This document shows, one piece after another, positions 18,067 through 26,585 of a DNA stretch of 64,000 bases. The position numbers were made by a program, and so were the translations under genes. The DNA is from Aquimarina sp. TRL1 (GTDB taxonomy: Bacteria; Bacteroidota; Bacteroidia; Flavobacteriales; Flavobacteriaceae). Location: contig NZ_CP053590.1 in assembly GCF_013365535.1 (NCBI RefSeq), forward strand, positions 3,648,501 through 3,712,500, written 5' to 3'. The notes beneath the pieces were generated by a model. The model was not told the origin of the DNA. It ran no database searches and worked only from the letters and a program-made list of their open reading frames with translations. How positions within the stretch are numbered: the stretch's first letter is position 1; the number at the start of each line of letters is the position of its first letter.

Positions 18067-18939
18067 TTATATATTGTTATGACACGTTTTTATGATTTTA
18101 CGTTCAATTATTTCATTTTGTTTTCTGCTTTGAACGTGTTTAGAATCTTCTATTAATTTGATATACTTTAATGATGGGAATATTTTTGTCGCTCGTTTCA
18201 TCATTTTCTTTCCGGGAAATAATATGTCATTCTTTGCTCCAAAAATTGAAATAGGCGTTTTTATGTTTTTTGACTTTTTAGACCTAATAACAGGAAGAGG
18301 TGTAAAATCCATATTAAATTCTAGGAAAACTTTAGAAAGGTATTTTATCGCGAATTCATCTCGTTGGGTAAAGAGTTCAGATAAAAACTTCTCAACATAT
18401 TTTATGTTTTTAGTTTTCATATATCGTTTCATTGGAATAAACACTTTAAACATGGCTTTAAAAGGGTTTCCATTAACAATGTATGCAGGAGCAGATAAAA
18501 ACACCTCTTTTATTTTACTTTCATTAAATTCAAGTGTTTTTAGAATAACTAAACCTCCAAAAGAAAAACCAGCCATTGTTACATGATCTATTTTTAATTT
18601 GTCAATAATTTCGTTCATCCACTTTCCATAAGATTCATCTTTCATACTAAGTCTATTTTCTGCACTTTTATTTGGTTGGGCAAGAACGTCTATGGCATAA
18701 ACCCTGAAATGTTTACTTAAGTTAGGATATGTTTCAAGAGCAATAGGTGAACAGCCGTTTGAACCATGAATTAGTAGAATTGGAGGCTTAGAAGTTTCTC
18801 CTGTAATAATCAGGTTTGTTTCCCCAAAACTGGTTGTTAAATATTCGTATTTGTATTCAATATTTAGTTCTTTCAACTTTTCGTTATATAGATTTAGAAT
18901 AGCTGTTTTGCCTTGTTCTGTTTTGTATAATGATTTCAT
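18067..18939 (-). CDS. Alpha/beta hydrolase
   Basis: The alpha/beta-hydrolase core shows the HGSNG oxyanion region, nucleophile elbow GFSFGG, an acid in GAKNDILFPG and the catalytic His in DSKHV. No signal peptide. It is transcribed divergently from a TetR-type regulator, with two 17-bp direct repeats between them, so regulation by that protein is likely. Substrate unknown. Confidence 0.88.
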   Translation of the reverse strand: MKSLYKTEQGKTAILNLYNEKLKELNIEYKYEYLTTSFGETNLIITGETSKPPILLIHGSNGCSPIALETYPNLSKHFRVYAIDVLAQPNKSAENRLSMKDESYGKWMNEIIDKLKIDHVTMAGFSFGGLVILKTLEFNESKIKEVFLSAPAYIVNGNPFKAMFKVFIPMKRYMKTKNIKYVEKFLSELFTQRDEFAIKYLSKVFLEFNMDFTPLPVIRSKKSKNIKTPISIFGAKNDILFPGKKMMKRATKIFPSLKYIKLIEDSKHVQSRKQNEIIERKIIKTCHNNI

Positions 18940-18949
18940 TTTATATTTT

Positions 18950-18994
18950 TAGGACAAATTTACTAAAAAACATAAAATAGGACAGGTTTACTAA
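18950..18994. promoter_or_regulatory. Tandem operator candidates in the hydrolase/TetR divergent promoter
   Basis: TAGGACAAATTTACTAA (18950-18966) is repeated as TAGGACAGGTTTACTAA (18978-18994), 28 bp apart. The second copy touches the regulator start codon. Each copy is an imperfect palindrome (TAG...CTA), as expected for TetR dimers. Confidence 0.55.
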
Positions 18995-19623
18995 TGAGTA
19001 ATACGAAAGCTAAAATATTATCTGTTTCAAGAGATTTGTTTAATGAAAAAGGGTTTAGCAATGTGACAATAAGAATGATTGCATTAAAACTTAATATGAG
19101 TTCTGGGAATCTGAATTATCATTTTAAAAAAAGAGAGGATATTTTAGAAACCTTGTATTTTGAAATGGTAGAAAATTTTGATAACCGGGTTAAAGAATTA
19201 GGAACAAGAGAAATTAGCTTACAAACTATAAAAGAGGATGTAGTTGAAAGTCTGAATAGAATGTTTGAGAATCGTTTTTTTTGGACAGATTTATATTACC
19301 TTGTAAGGTTAAATGAAAAAATAAGAAATCATTTCCTTAATGTTTATAGAAAACGATTTAACGGATATAAATATTTATTTGAAGATTTAAAAGGAAAAGG
19401 TGTTTTGCGCAATTTTGAGTTTGAGAAAGAAAGTGATTTTTTAATTGAAAGAATGCTCGGCTATAGTAATACCTGGCTTTACAATTCTTTCATTTATGAA
19501 GTTCAAATAAATAAAGATTATATCGAATCTATTTCCGAAAATTTATTGGGGATGCTCTATCCTTATTTGACAGATTTAGGTAGAAGTCAATATAATATTT
19601 TGTTTCCTGATTTTTCTGAGTGA
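18994..19623 (+). CDS. TetR-family transcriptional regulator
   Basis: An N-terminal TetR helix-turn-helix (residues 5-50: LFNEKGFSNVTIRMIA...MSSGNLNYHFKKREDI) precedes a helical ligand-binding domain. It is the only intact plus-strand gene between 10 and 59 kb and is divergent from the alpha/beta hydrolase gene. The repeated boxes at its own start suggest autoregulation. Confidence 0.9.
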   Translation: MSNTKAKILSVSRDLFNEKGFSNVTIRMIALKLNMSSGNLNYHFKKREDILETLYFEMVENFDNRVKELGTREISLQTIKEDVVESLNRMFENRFFWTDLYYLVRLNEKIRNHFLNVYRKRFNGYKYLFEDLKGKGVLRNFEFEKESDFLIERMLGYSNTWLYNSFIYEVQINKDYIESISENLLGMLYPYLTDLGRSQYNILFPDFSE

Positions 19624-19746
19624 TATACAATATCGGTCTTAGCCGTGATTTCGTTATAGAGTTATCAGGGAGATATTTCGTCGAAATTCAGTCGTTTTAT
19701 TAATATGTTTGTTCGTTGTCTATTCCGTATAACCCTAAATCTTTTC

Positions 19747-19935
19747 CTACCCGTGTTTTCCTGGCAGGCTTTTATACCATGACGCATTTTTCTTTGTAAA
19801 AAGAATACCATCCGGGTTTACTTTTCTGAATTCAGAAAACGCAGTATCAATTTTTTCTGTTATTATTTTTTCAAGTAGCGTATAATACTTTGGAATTGTT
19901 AATAGCGATTTTTTTTGGTTAATTATTATCTCCAA
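19747..19935 (-). CDS. Small ORF or C-terminal fragment, unknown
   Basis: A 62-codon frame with a TTG start overlapping the 3' end of the upstream gene by 17 bp. Composition is coding-like (KVNPDGILFTKKNASWYKSL). It could be translationally coupled, or the tail of a longer ancestor separated by a frameshift near the A8 run at about 19912-19919. Not recognised. Confidence 0.35.
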   Translation of the reverse strand: MEIIINQKKSLLTIPKYYTLLEKIITEKIDTAFSEFRKVNPDGILFTKKNASWYKSLPGKHG

Positions 19936-20557
19936 TTTGATAGAAAAGAATTCTTTCGCTCAGGTAACTTTTACTATAAATTAAAATTCCAATATCTCTA
20001 AAGTCATGATTTATATCTTCAATTTCGAAAAAGCCAAATTCTTCGATATCACAATTAGGAATGTTCGTTAGAAATAATTTGAAATCCTCGATAAAATTAT
20101 CAAGAAGAGCTACTCTATCTCTCATCATGTTTCCATGGAGTATTTTTTTGAATTTTAGACAGATATTCTCCGGATTCGTTTTTTTTAAATCTGGATTAAA
20201 AGTTGCCTCTGGAAATAAAATTTCTAAAAACCTAGCGCTAAAAGAGCTTTCAAGTTCATCTTCTCGATTTTTAAACAATTCTTTGTTGTCTTGATAAATT
20301 TCAGTTTGATAACCGACGGTATTTATTTCACCGAGTATTTCCTTTGTTTTCGTATGTATATCGTTGTTCTCGAAGCTCCTTTCATACAATAATTCATTGG
20401 TTGTTTTTAATTCATTTTCAGCAAAGGAATAAACATGGTTTGTAAATATTGTGGGGATATACCCACTAAACTTAGTCCAATTAACAAAAGCTTCTCCATA
20501 CTCACTAAACAGGTCATTTCCGTATTCTTTGTAATAATCAATAAATGTACGTCTCAT
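19919..20557 (-). CDS. Hypothetical protein (212 aa)
   Basis: A soluble acidic protein without signal peptide or membrane segments; ATG start MRRTFIDYYKEYG. No family recognised. It directly follows a long family C spacer, so it is probably one cassette-like unit together with the small overlapping frame. Confidence 0.6.
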   Translation of the reverse strand: MRRTFIDYYKEYGNDLFSEYGEAFVNWTKFSGYIPTIFTNHVYSFAENELKTTNELLYERSFENNDIHTKTKEILGEINTVGYQTEIYQDNKELFKNREDELESSFSARFLEILFPEATFNPDLKKTNPENICLKFKKILHGNMMRDRVALLDNFIEDFKLFLTNIPNCDIEEFGFFEIEDINHDFRDIGILIYSKSYLSERILFYQIGDNN

Positions 20558-20576
20558 AGTTTACTTTCTTACTACT

Positions 20577-20806
20577 AACTGTTACGGTTAGTACGGGAAT
20601 TAAAAAACAATTAATTTCTGGTTTAGCGTTAGCCAAAATTTTGCTGTTGTTTTTATTTTTTTAAGCCAAATATGAGTTCATGAGTACTGTTGAAAACAGG
20701 CATTCTGCGAACTACATCAACGATTCGGCGGATACTATAAAAATACACTAAACTTTGGATTCCCCCTCAAACTCCATGTTAATTATACTCCATGAAGTGT
20801 GTCATT
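20577..20806 (-). repeat. attC-like site, family C
   Basis: Shares with spacers at 28935 and 54045 the stretches GGTTAGTACGGGAATTAAAAA, TAGCCAAAATTTT, ATAAAAATACACTAAACTTT (28935 only) and a TTAATTATA right arm. Long (about 230 bp) with several internal hairpins. Only a decayed gene (20822-21160) is seen in the rest of the 20558-21261 gap. Confidence 0.6.
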
Positions 20807-20821
20807 TTACTTTTCTAGTAT

Positions 20822-21160
20822 CTATACCAGACATTTCTTTTCCAAGGGCTTTAAAACAATGCTAATTTTCCGGAACTCTTCATCAGATTCCAGGGTTACG
20901 CTTTTTTTATCCGCACTACTTTCTTCTTGGGCTCTAACAATAAAGGGGATACATCCATCTATTAAGAAATATTCTAATTTCATATCCTTTAGGAATTTCT
21001 GTATTAGAGGATGAAAGAGCTTCTGGATTTGAATTTTTTAATCTGTTTTTAGAATAGTTTCCGAATTGATCTTAATAATTAATGCTTTTTCAGTGTTTTG
21101 ATTCTGCCATTTTACAATCTTTTCTTCGATTGTTAAATGATCGAATTGCCAGCGGTTCAT
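20822..21160 (-). pseudogene. Decayed small gene, multiple frameshifts
   Basis: From an ATG at 21160 the coding sense (MNRWQFDHLTIEEKIVKW...) stops after 41 codons. It continues in a second frame (NYSKNRLKNSNPEALSSSN) and then a third (GCIPFIVRAQEESSADKKS) to a TAG at 20822. Three frames must be joined for one protein of about 110 residues. Not recognised; may be sequencing error but three breaks suggest decay. Confidence 0.45.
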
Positions 21161-21261
21161 TTTTAACTTATTACAGATGTGAAACAAAAAATAATCTGAA
21201 GAACTAATATGTTCAAATCGTACTATTTTCTACAATGTTTCTGGTTATTAAAATAAAAAAG

Positions 21262-21657
21262 CTACTCAAATAAGGTGTTGGTTCTTTTTTCCAGGGTTTC
21301 AAGGTCAAAGTTATCATAAATCGTTTCAAATCCGACTACTTTTTTATTTAGAATCCAGCAGATCTCTCCATATCCGTGAAGTCTGTTTTTAGGGCTAAAC
21401 TTTTTGATAGTCATAATTCCTTCTTTTGCCCAATCTCCATTCTCTTGTTTACGCAACCAATCAGGATAGTAACTCTCAGGACCAATAACAGAACAGTCTA
21501 TAAGTATTATTTCCCGCTTGTATTGTTTTTCCCATTTCTCCACAATCTTTTTTGAAATTACAGAATAACCAGACCAATTAAAAAAGCAGAAAACGATGCA
21601 TTTATTTTCTGTTTCAATGAGCTTGGAAAAGTCTGCTTTATTTTGGATTGATTTCAA
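21262..21657 (-). CDS. Thioredoxin-fold protein without CxxC
   Basis: The segment CIVFCFFNWSGYSVISKKIV aligns with the thioredoxin active-site strand-helix, but the WCxxC motif is WSGYS, so no dithiol chemistry is possible. 131 residues, no signal peptide. It may be a redox-inactive thioredoxin-like adaptor. Confidence 0.55.
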   Translation of the reverse strand: MKSIQNKADFSKLIETENKCIVFCFFNWSGYSVISKKIVEKWEKQYKREIILIDCSVIGPESYYPDWLRKQENGDWAKEGIMTIKKFSPKNRLHGYGEICWILNKKVVGFETIYDNFDLETLEKRTNTLFE

Positions 21658-21687
21658 TTGTATTTTATTTCTGAGAATTATACCTCA

Positions 21688-21725
21688 TGTTTTGATTACA
21701 TGGTGTTTTAATGCAGTTTATATTT
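21688..21725 (-). repeat. Short family G spacer
   Basis: GGTGTTTTAATGCAGTTTAT matches the TTTTAATGCA core of spacers at 36006, 42825 and 55095. Inverted arms are poorly preserved. Confidence 0.35.
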
Positions 21726-21728
21726 TGT

Positions 21729-22709
21729 TTACTTTTCTACCTGATTATTGATCCAGATCATTAATTGATCTTTATTTATTGCATTCCAAGTTGCCTGGGT
21801 ATTCTTTTTTTGTGATTGATTATCTTGTGGTTGCAATACAATTAATTCAGTGTTTTTATTACCCATCAGTTCCAATTCGGCTAAAAAACCAACCATATCG
21901 GTCGCATTATTTTCATATAAAGTCCTTAGTTGATTTTTTAGCTTGTACTTTATTGCAGGTTCTACATACGCTCTAACAGCATAATCTTTATAAGTCTTAA
22001 TATTTCTATTCTTTTCATCAAAGTAACTGTAGGGTGAAAAATCATAATAACTCTCTGGATTTGTTAGGGGAGTACCTTTCAAATAGGTTTCCAACATATA
22101 ATTTATAAATTTTGGTTCCCAAAGGTCAATTCGGTTGATTCTTATATCTCGTTTATGCTGTTTCCATTTTCTTGTAAAGTCTAATGTAAAGTTGCAAATG
22201 ACAATACCTTTTATGTCGAGTCGAAACTCGTAATCACTCTCTGTCATAAATTTAATATATCGCATTGCTCTATGACCGACTAAACTGGCTCCTAAAAAGA
22301 AAATATTGTCATTTGGTAAATTATATTTTTCAAATACTTTTTGAATCAGATTATGAACAGAATTCATAGATTCTTTAGAAAAGTAAAAATCAAGAGGGGT
22401 TTCAGTTGAGACCGACAATACAGCAAAGCCTTTCTCAGAGGCTTGATTATACAACTGTTTTGAGCTCATATTTTTTTTGTCATACGTTGAATCCTCCAGG
22501 AAGATGAGCACTCCTTTACTTTTCTTATTTTCAGGAAGCATTAGTGTATATCCTTTTTGGATAAAAGGCAAAAAATCATTTTCTCCAGTTCCGATTCTAA
22601 GACTATCTTTTTTTGCGGGTGCATACTCTTCAATTATTTTCTGCGAAAAAGACTTGACACTGAAAATGATAAAGAATAGGAAAAAGAATGATTTGAACGA
22701 TATTTTCAT
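21729..22709 (-). CDS. Secreted alpha/beta-hydrolase-fold protein
   Basis: Signal peptide (KSFSQ) then an alpha/beta-hydrolase-like fold with nucleophile elbow FFLGASLVGH. The catalytic acid and His are not obvious, so activity is uncertain. 326 residues. Single unit between a family G spacer and the methionine aminopeptidase gene. Confidence 0.6.
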   Translation of the reverse strand: MKISFKSFFFLFFIIFSVKSFSQKIIEEYAPAKKDSLRIGTGENDFLPFIQKGYTLMLPENKKSKGVLIFLEDSTYDKKNMSSKQLYNQASEKGFAVLSVSTETPLDFYFSKESMNSVHNLIQKVFEKYNLPNDNIFFLGASLVGHRAMRYIKFMTESDYEFRLDIKGIVICNFTLDFTRKWKQHKRDIRINRIDLWEPKFINYMLETYLKGTPLTNPESYYDFSPYSYFDEKNRNIKTYKDYAVRAYVEPAIKYKLKNQLRTLYENNATDMVGFLAELELMGNKNTELIVLQPQDNQSQKKNTQATWNAINKDQLMIWINNQVEK

Positions 22710-22777
22710 TATCGATTATTTTCAATTGTGTATAGGGTTTCTTGGATGATGTGTTTGCTTTCCGAAGGAGATATATT

Positions 22778-23542
22778 TTAATCCCAAATTCCATTTGATT
22801 CGGTTAAAACTATAGGTTTATAATCTGTGATTAATATTGTTTGTTCGTGTTGCGTTACATACCCACCTTTATTACCAACTAAGGTCCATCCATCACTTAA
22901 TTCCACCGCAACAGTAGACTTTGTTGCTATAAAAGTTTCTATTGCAACGGTAGTATTCTTTCTAAACCTTTCTCGATTTGTTTTAACCCTATAGTTTAAA
23001 ATATTTTCCGGGGCTTCGTGTAAACTTCTCCCAACACCATGACCCGCTAAGTTTTTAATTACTTTAAAACCTGATTTTTTAGCTTCGGTTTCTATTAAAT
23101 ATCCAATGTCAGAAATTCTTACTCCTCCTTTGATATTGTTTATTGCTTTGCGTAAAATATTTTTAGAGGCATTTACCAGCGGTTGGTGATTATGGATGTC
23201 TTTTCCCAGGACAAAGGAGCCTCCGTTGTCAGACCAAAAACCATTTAATTCGGCAGATACATCAATATTAATCAGATCACCTTCTTTCAATATTTTTTTT
23301 TCGGATGGTATTCCGTGAGCAGCTTCTTCATTTACACTGATACAAGTGAATCCGGGAAAATCATAGGTTATATTAGGGGCTGATGTTGCTCCATAGCTTT
23401 TTAAAATTTCACCCCCATATTCGTCCAGTTCTTTGGTAGACATTCCGACTTTAGCATATACTCTCATCAGTTTTAGTGTGGTTGCGACTACCTCACTCAC
23501 TCTTTTCATTCCAACTAATTCAGATTCTTTTGTTATTGACAT
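22778..23542 (-). CDS. map: Type I methionine aminopeptidase, accessory copy
   Basis: All five metal ligands are visible: Asp in NIDVSAELNG, Asp in WSDNGGSF, His in GHGVGRSLHE, Glu in VAIETF and Glu in TQHEQT. 254 residues, the usual size of short bacterial MetAP. It removes N-terminal Met in the cytoplasm. A housekeeping map copy normally sits in the ribosomal-protein region, so this is probably a second, horizontally acquired copy. Confidence 0.9.
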   Translation of the reverse strand: MSITKESELVGMKRVSEVVATTLKLMRVYAKVGMSTKELDEYGGEILKSYGATSAPNITYDFPGFTCISVNEEAAHGIPSEKKILKEGDLINIDVSAELNGFWSDNGGSFVLGKDIHNHQPLVNASKNILRKAINNIKGGVRISDIGYLIETEAKKSGFKVIKNLAGHGVGRSLHEAPENILNYRVKTNRERFRKNTTVAIETFIATKSTVAVELSDGWTLVGNKGGYVTQHEQTILITDYKPIVLTESNGIWD

Positions 23543-23724
23543 GCTATGTTCATTTAATTGGTTACAATGCTAAATATATGAATAGGAGAAAAGCAAACAA
23601 AGTTGAATCAATCAATTTCTCTGTGAATTTTTATTCCCTGTTTAATTATTAAAAGTCTAATGCCAGTAAAAAAGAAGGATGTTAATTTAATACATTTTTG
23701 CACAGTGTTGGCAAATGACTTAGG

Positions 23725-24309
23725 TTATTGTTTTTCTCCTCTAAACCCATCCCATCTTCTAGGTTCAATTAATTTAATACCGGAAAACGAGCTGTCATTG
23801 AAAACAGTCAAGGCTAGATCGGAAACAACAATCAATCTCCTAAAAAAGGTTACTCTGCAAATAGCAGAAGTTGTAGGCTGTAAAATGAGTTTATTGATTC
23901 TTCTAATCCCTCTAAGTTTTCCATTTATTATTCTTCCCTTGAATTCAGATTGTTCTGTGTCTATGCATGATTCTAATTTTGAAATGTTTAAAGCATAAAA
24001 ATTTGAATAATGATCTTTATTATAAGAATTAAGAACTTGAGCTGGATAAAAATGAATATTTTCAATTTTTTCTTCCTGTAGTTTATCCTTTAGACGTTCT
24101 GATACTAATGGGCATCCTATATCACTTATCAATAAGTCAATCTTTTTTTTAGGGGGAGGACCTTCACAGATGAACTCTAAGTTGGATAAATCATAAATAT
24201 TTTGATCGATATGACCACCATCTTCCCAGATCATTTCGTAACAACTAGCCTTATCACTTAGTGTTATATTGGGCGTTTTTTTTATATCAGGAAAAAGTAA
24301 TTTTTGCAT
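23725..24309 (-). CDS. Imm11/Imm43-like (DUF1629-type) immunity protein
   Basis: The central segment DLLISDIGCPLVSERLKDKL, followed by ENIHFYPAQVL, resembles the DUF1629/Imm11 family of polymorphic-toxin immunity proteins. 194 residues from the ATG at 24309; a TTG two codons upstream is ignored. No toxin gene is adjacent, so it is an orphan immunity candidate in the array. Confidence 0.55.
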   Translation of the reverse strand: MQKLLFPDIKKTPNITLSDKASCYEMIWEDGGHIDQNIYDLSNLEFICEGPPPKKKIDLLISDIGCPLVSERLKDKLQEEKIENIHFYPAQVLNSYNKDHYSNFYALNISKLESCIDTEQSEFKGRIINGKLRGIRRINKLILQPTTSAICRVTFFRRLIVVSDLALTVFNDSSFSGIKLIEPRRWDGFRGEKQ

Positions 24310-24409
24310 GATCAAATGTATTTAAAATTTGTTAGTGAAATTGGCAGATATCTAAACAGATTAATCAGGCTATTACGATAAGGAATGTAAACTTCAATTT
24401 GTTATTCTT

Positions 24410-24518
24410 TACTATTTGCTAGCAGTTTATACTTTGTGACTGTTACATGATTTATTTTTTTATTAAGTGTTTTAGCATAGTATCAAAAAGATAGTTGCGA
24501 AACGGTTACCATTGTTTG
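24410..24518 (-). repeat. attC-like site, family I
   Basis: The right part TATCAAAAAGATAGTTGCG followed by AACGGTTACCATTGTT is nearly repeated at 25488 and 27860. All three precede hydrolase gene stops by 7-30 bp. Confidence 0.5.
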
Positions 24519-24524
24519 TAGTCG

Positions 24525-25388
24525 TTATTTTTCTATCATTTTTATAAACTCTCCGACATATTTTTCCTCATAATCATAAATTCCCATAATATGTTTACTA
24601 TCAATATCCCAGAATCTAGTATTGTTTTTATTTGCTTTTTCAAATATCTTTTTTCCCAATTCATATGGAACCTGCTTGTCGGATTTGCTATGTAAAATCA
24701 CAGTTGGGATCGTTAATTTTTTTATATTTTCTTCCGTAGGGAAATCATTATTCATTATCAAAGGAACTATCCATTTAAAATTTTCTAAATTCAGTGCGTT
24801 TGCATAAACTTTTCCGATATCAGGAAATGAACTAAAAGTTCCTTCTAATACCAAACCCTTTATTTTTTCTTGTCTTTCACTAGCATTCATAGAGGCAAAT
24901 GCTCCACCTAATGATTGTCCCCATATTAGAATTGGTTTGTTTACAACATTATCCAATTTTATAATTTCATCAAAAATGAATAAAGCATCTTTCTTTAAAG
25001 TTAAAGAATTAGTAGCATCGCCATTTGATTTTCCAAAATTTCTACGTTCAAAACAAAAAATTTGAAATCCTTTTTTCAAAAGGGGTTTGTATGATTCTTG
25101 AATAGAAGACATTAAATGCATTCCTTTTCCAGAGTAATGAAAAATTGTTCCTACCGAAGCAATTGAATCAGGTTTAAAAAGTACTCCGTGTAATTTCACA
25201 TCATCATCTACATCAAAATAAAATTCTTCATGATTCAAGTCGGTTCTAAATTCTGCATAATCGGTTCCATTCATTTGATAAATCATTTTATCAGAAAACC
25301 TTGAAAAACGAAGATATAAAATGGATAAAATTATGAATGAAAATGTTATAATTACTACCCATTTTATGATTTTTAAAAATTTACTCAT
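24525..25388 (-). CDS. Membrane-anchored alpha/beta hydrolase
   Basis: An N-terminal hydrophobic anchor (residues 8-28) leads into a serine aminopeptidase/BEM46-type alpha/beta hydrolase: elbow WGQSLGGA, acid in HSKSDKQVP, catalytic His in DSKHIMG. First of three consecutive hydrolase-type units sharing family I spacers. Confidence 0.85.
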   Translation of the reverse strand: MSKFLKIIKWVVIITFSFIILSILYLRFSRFSDKMIYQMNGTDYAEFRTDLNHEEFYFDVDDDVKLHGVLFKPDSIASVGTIFHYSGKGMHLMSSIQESYKPLLKKGFQIFCFERRNFGKSNGDATNSLTLKKDALFIFDEIIKLDNVVNKPILIWGQSLGGAFASMNASERQEKIKGLVLEGTFSSFPDIGKVYANALNLENFKWIVPLIMNNDFPTEENIKKLTIPTVILHSKSDKQVPYELGKKIFEKANKNNTRFWDIDSKHIMGIYDYEEKYVGEFIKMIEK

Positions 25389-25429
25389 ATGTTGATTGTG
25401 ATTGTTGCCCGACCCAAAATATTTTAAGA

Positions 25430-25535
25430 GTCATCCTTAGTTATTGTTAGTGATAAAATGTTTACGGTTTTGCTCAGTATTTTAATTTAATATCAAAAAA
25501 ATAGTTGTGTAACCGTTACCGTTGTTATAAAGCAT
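25430..25535 (-). repeat. attC-like site, family I
   Basis: TATCAAAAAAATAGTTGTG followed by AACCGTTACCGTTGTT. The left part TAGTGATAAAATGTTTACGG resembles AGTAGTAAAGTGTTTGTGG at 27821. Confidence 0.5.
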
Positions 25536-25550
25536 ATGCTTTTGACTTTT

Positions 25551-26519
25551 CTAATTAATTGTTTTAGCCATTAAAAGTATTTCTTTGTTAATTTTTTCAG
25601 CATTCTCTTTTTTTGTAATTATAGAACCATGAGTTGCATCCATATAAAACTGTTTTCCTTTAGTGGATAGTTCTTTTAACTCTTTTTGCATTTCAAACCA
25701 TATTTGAGATTCTCCATACTGTTCATTTGCGGTAAAAACCAAAACGGGTAATGAATCTAATTTACTTGCTTGACCTGCTCGCGAAAGTATATTTTCATTT
25801 ATTTCATTTTCCTTTAGATACCTGCGGTAGACATCCCCGGAATAAGCAGTAAGGCTCAGTTTGCGATTCTGGCAATCTTTTGGCAAATTATCATCTATAA
25901 TTTTTGGAGTGCTTATTACATTATAAACTCCCATAATTCCTATATCGGACAGGATTGCAAGGTATTTTATAGTTTTCATTTGATTTTTTTCAAACAATCC
26001 ATTCTCTGCTAATCGTTTCCATTGTTCGGGATGACTCGAATCCAGAAAAACAAGCCCTTTTACTTCATCTGGATATAAGTCTCTGAATATGCGGTTATAA
26101 GGACCGCCCATAGAGTGACCTACTAATATATAAGGTGGTTTTTCACCATTTTTTTCTAGTAATTTATGTAATTGGTGAGCATAAAATTCTGATGTAATAC
26201 TGTCATTACTAGGTTCACTAAACCATTTTCCTTCTCTATCATAACGGACAACTCTCAATTCTTCTTTTAATCCTTCTGCAACCCAATGAAACACATCTGT
26301 ATCATTTCCTGCTCCTGATTCTAGAACAAGGGTTGGTAGATTATTTTTTGGGCCTTCGGCTCTTATATGAAGTTTGGTTCCATCAACATCCACTAATTTT
26401 CCTGGAGGAGTGGGGTTTGAACTAAATAACCGAAAGCATACTCCTGATAGTAATATCAACATTATAAGTCCGCCTAAAATTTTACCAATCCACTTTAAGG
26501 TTTTTAACATTAATTTCAT
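25551..26519 (-). CDS. Membrane-anchored alpha/beta hydrolase
   Basis: A hydrophobic N-terminal anchor (about residues 10-28) precedes the fold: LESGAG oxyanion segment, elbow VGHSMGGP, and catalytic His in DATHGSI. The ATG at 26519 (MKLMLKTLKW) is preferred over a TTG four codons upstream. Related in plan to the preceding hydrolase but not a close duplicate. Confidence 0.85.
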   Translation of the reverse strand: MKLMLKTLKWIGKILGGLIMLILLSGVCFRLFSSNPTPPGKLVDVDGTKLHIRAEGPKNNLPTLVLESGAGNDTDVFHWVAEGLKEELRVVRYDREGKWFSEPSNDSITSEFYAHQLHKLLEKNGEKPPYILVGHSMGGPYNRIFRDLYPDEVKGLVFLDSSHPEQWKRLAENGLFEKNQMKTIKYLAILSDIGIMGVYNVISTPKIIDDNLPKDCQNRKLSLTAYSGDVYRRYLKENEINENILSRAGQASKLDSLPVLVFTANEQYGESQIWFEMQKELKELSTKGKQFYMDATHGSIITKKENAEKINKEILLMAKTIN

Positions 26520-26585
26520 TGTTGTCTTCAATATGTTTTACAGCGATCTGGTCAAGTGTAGTTTAGGTATTGTCAGGAACAGTTA

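Noticed and set aside
18158..18586. Plus-strand 142-codon open frame
   Set aside because: Antisense to the alpha/beta hydrolase with intact catalytic residues; no motif of its own.
22778..23542. Housekeeping map gene
   Set aside because: No ribosomal protein, secY or infA genes are adjacent, so the context is accessory.
23660..23998. Plus-strand 112-codon open frame
   Set aside because: Largely antisense to the Imm11-like gene.
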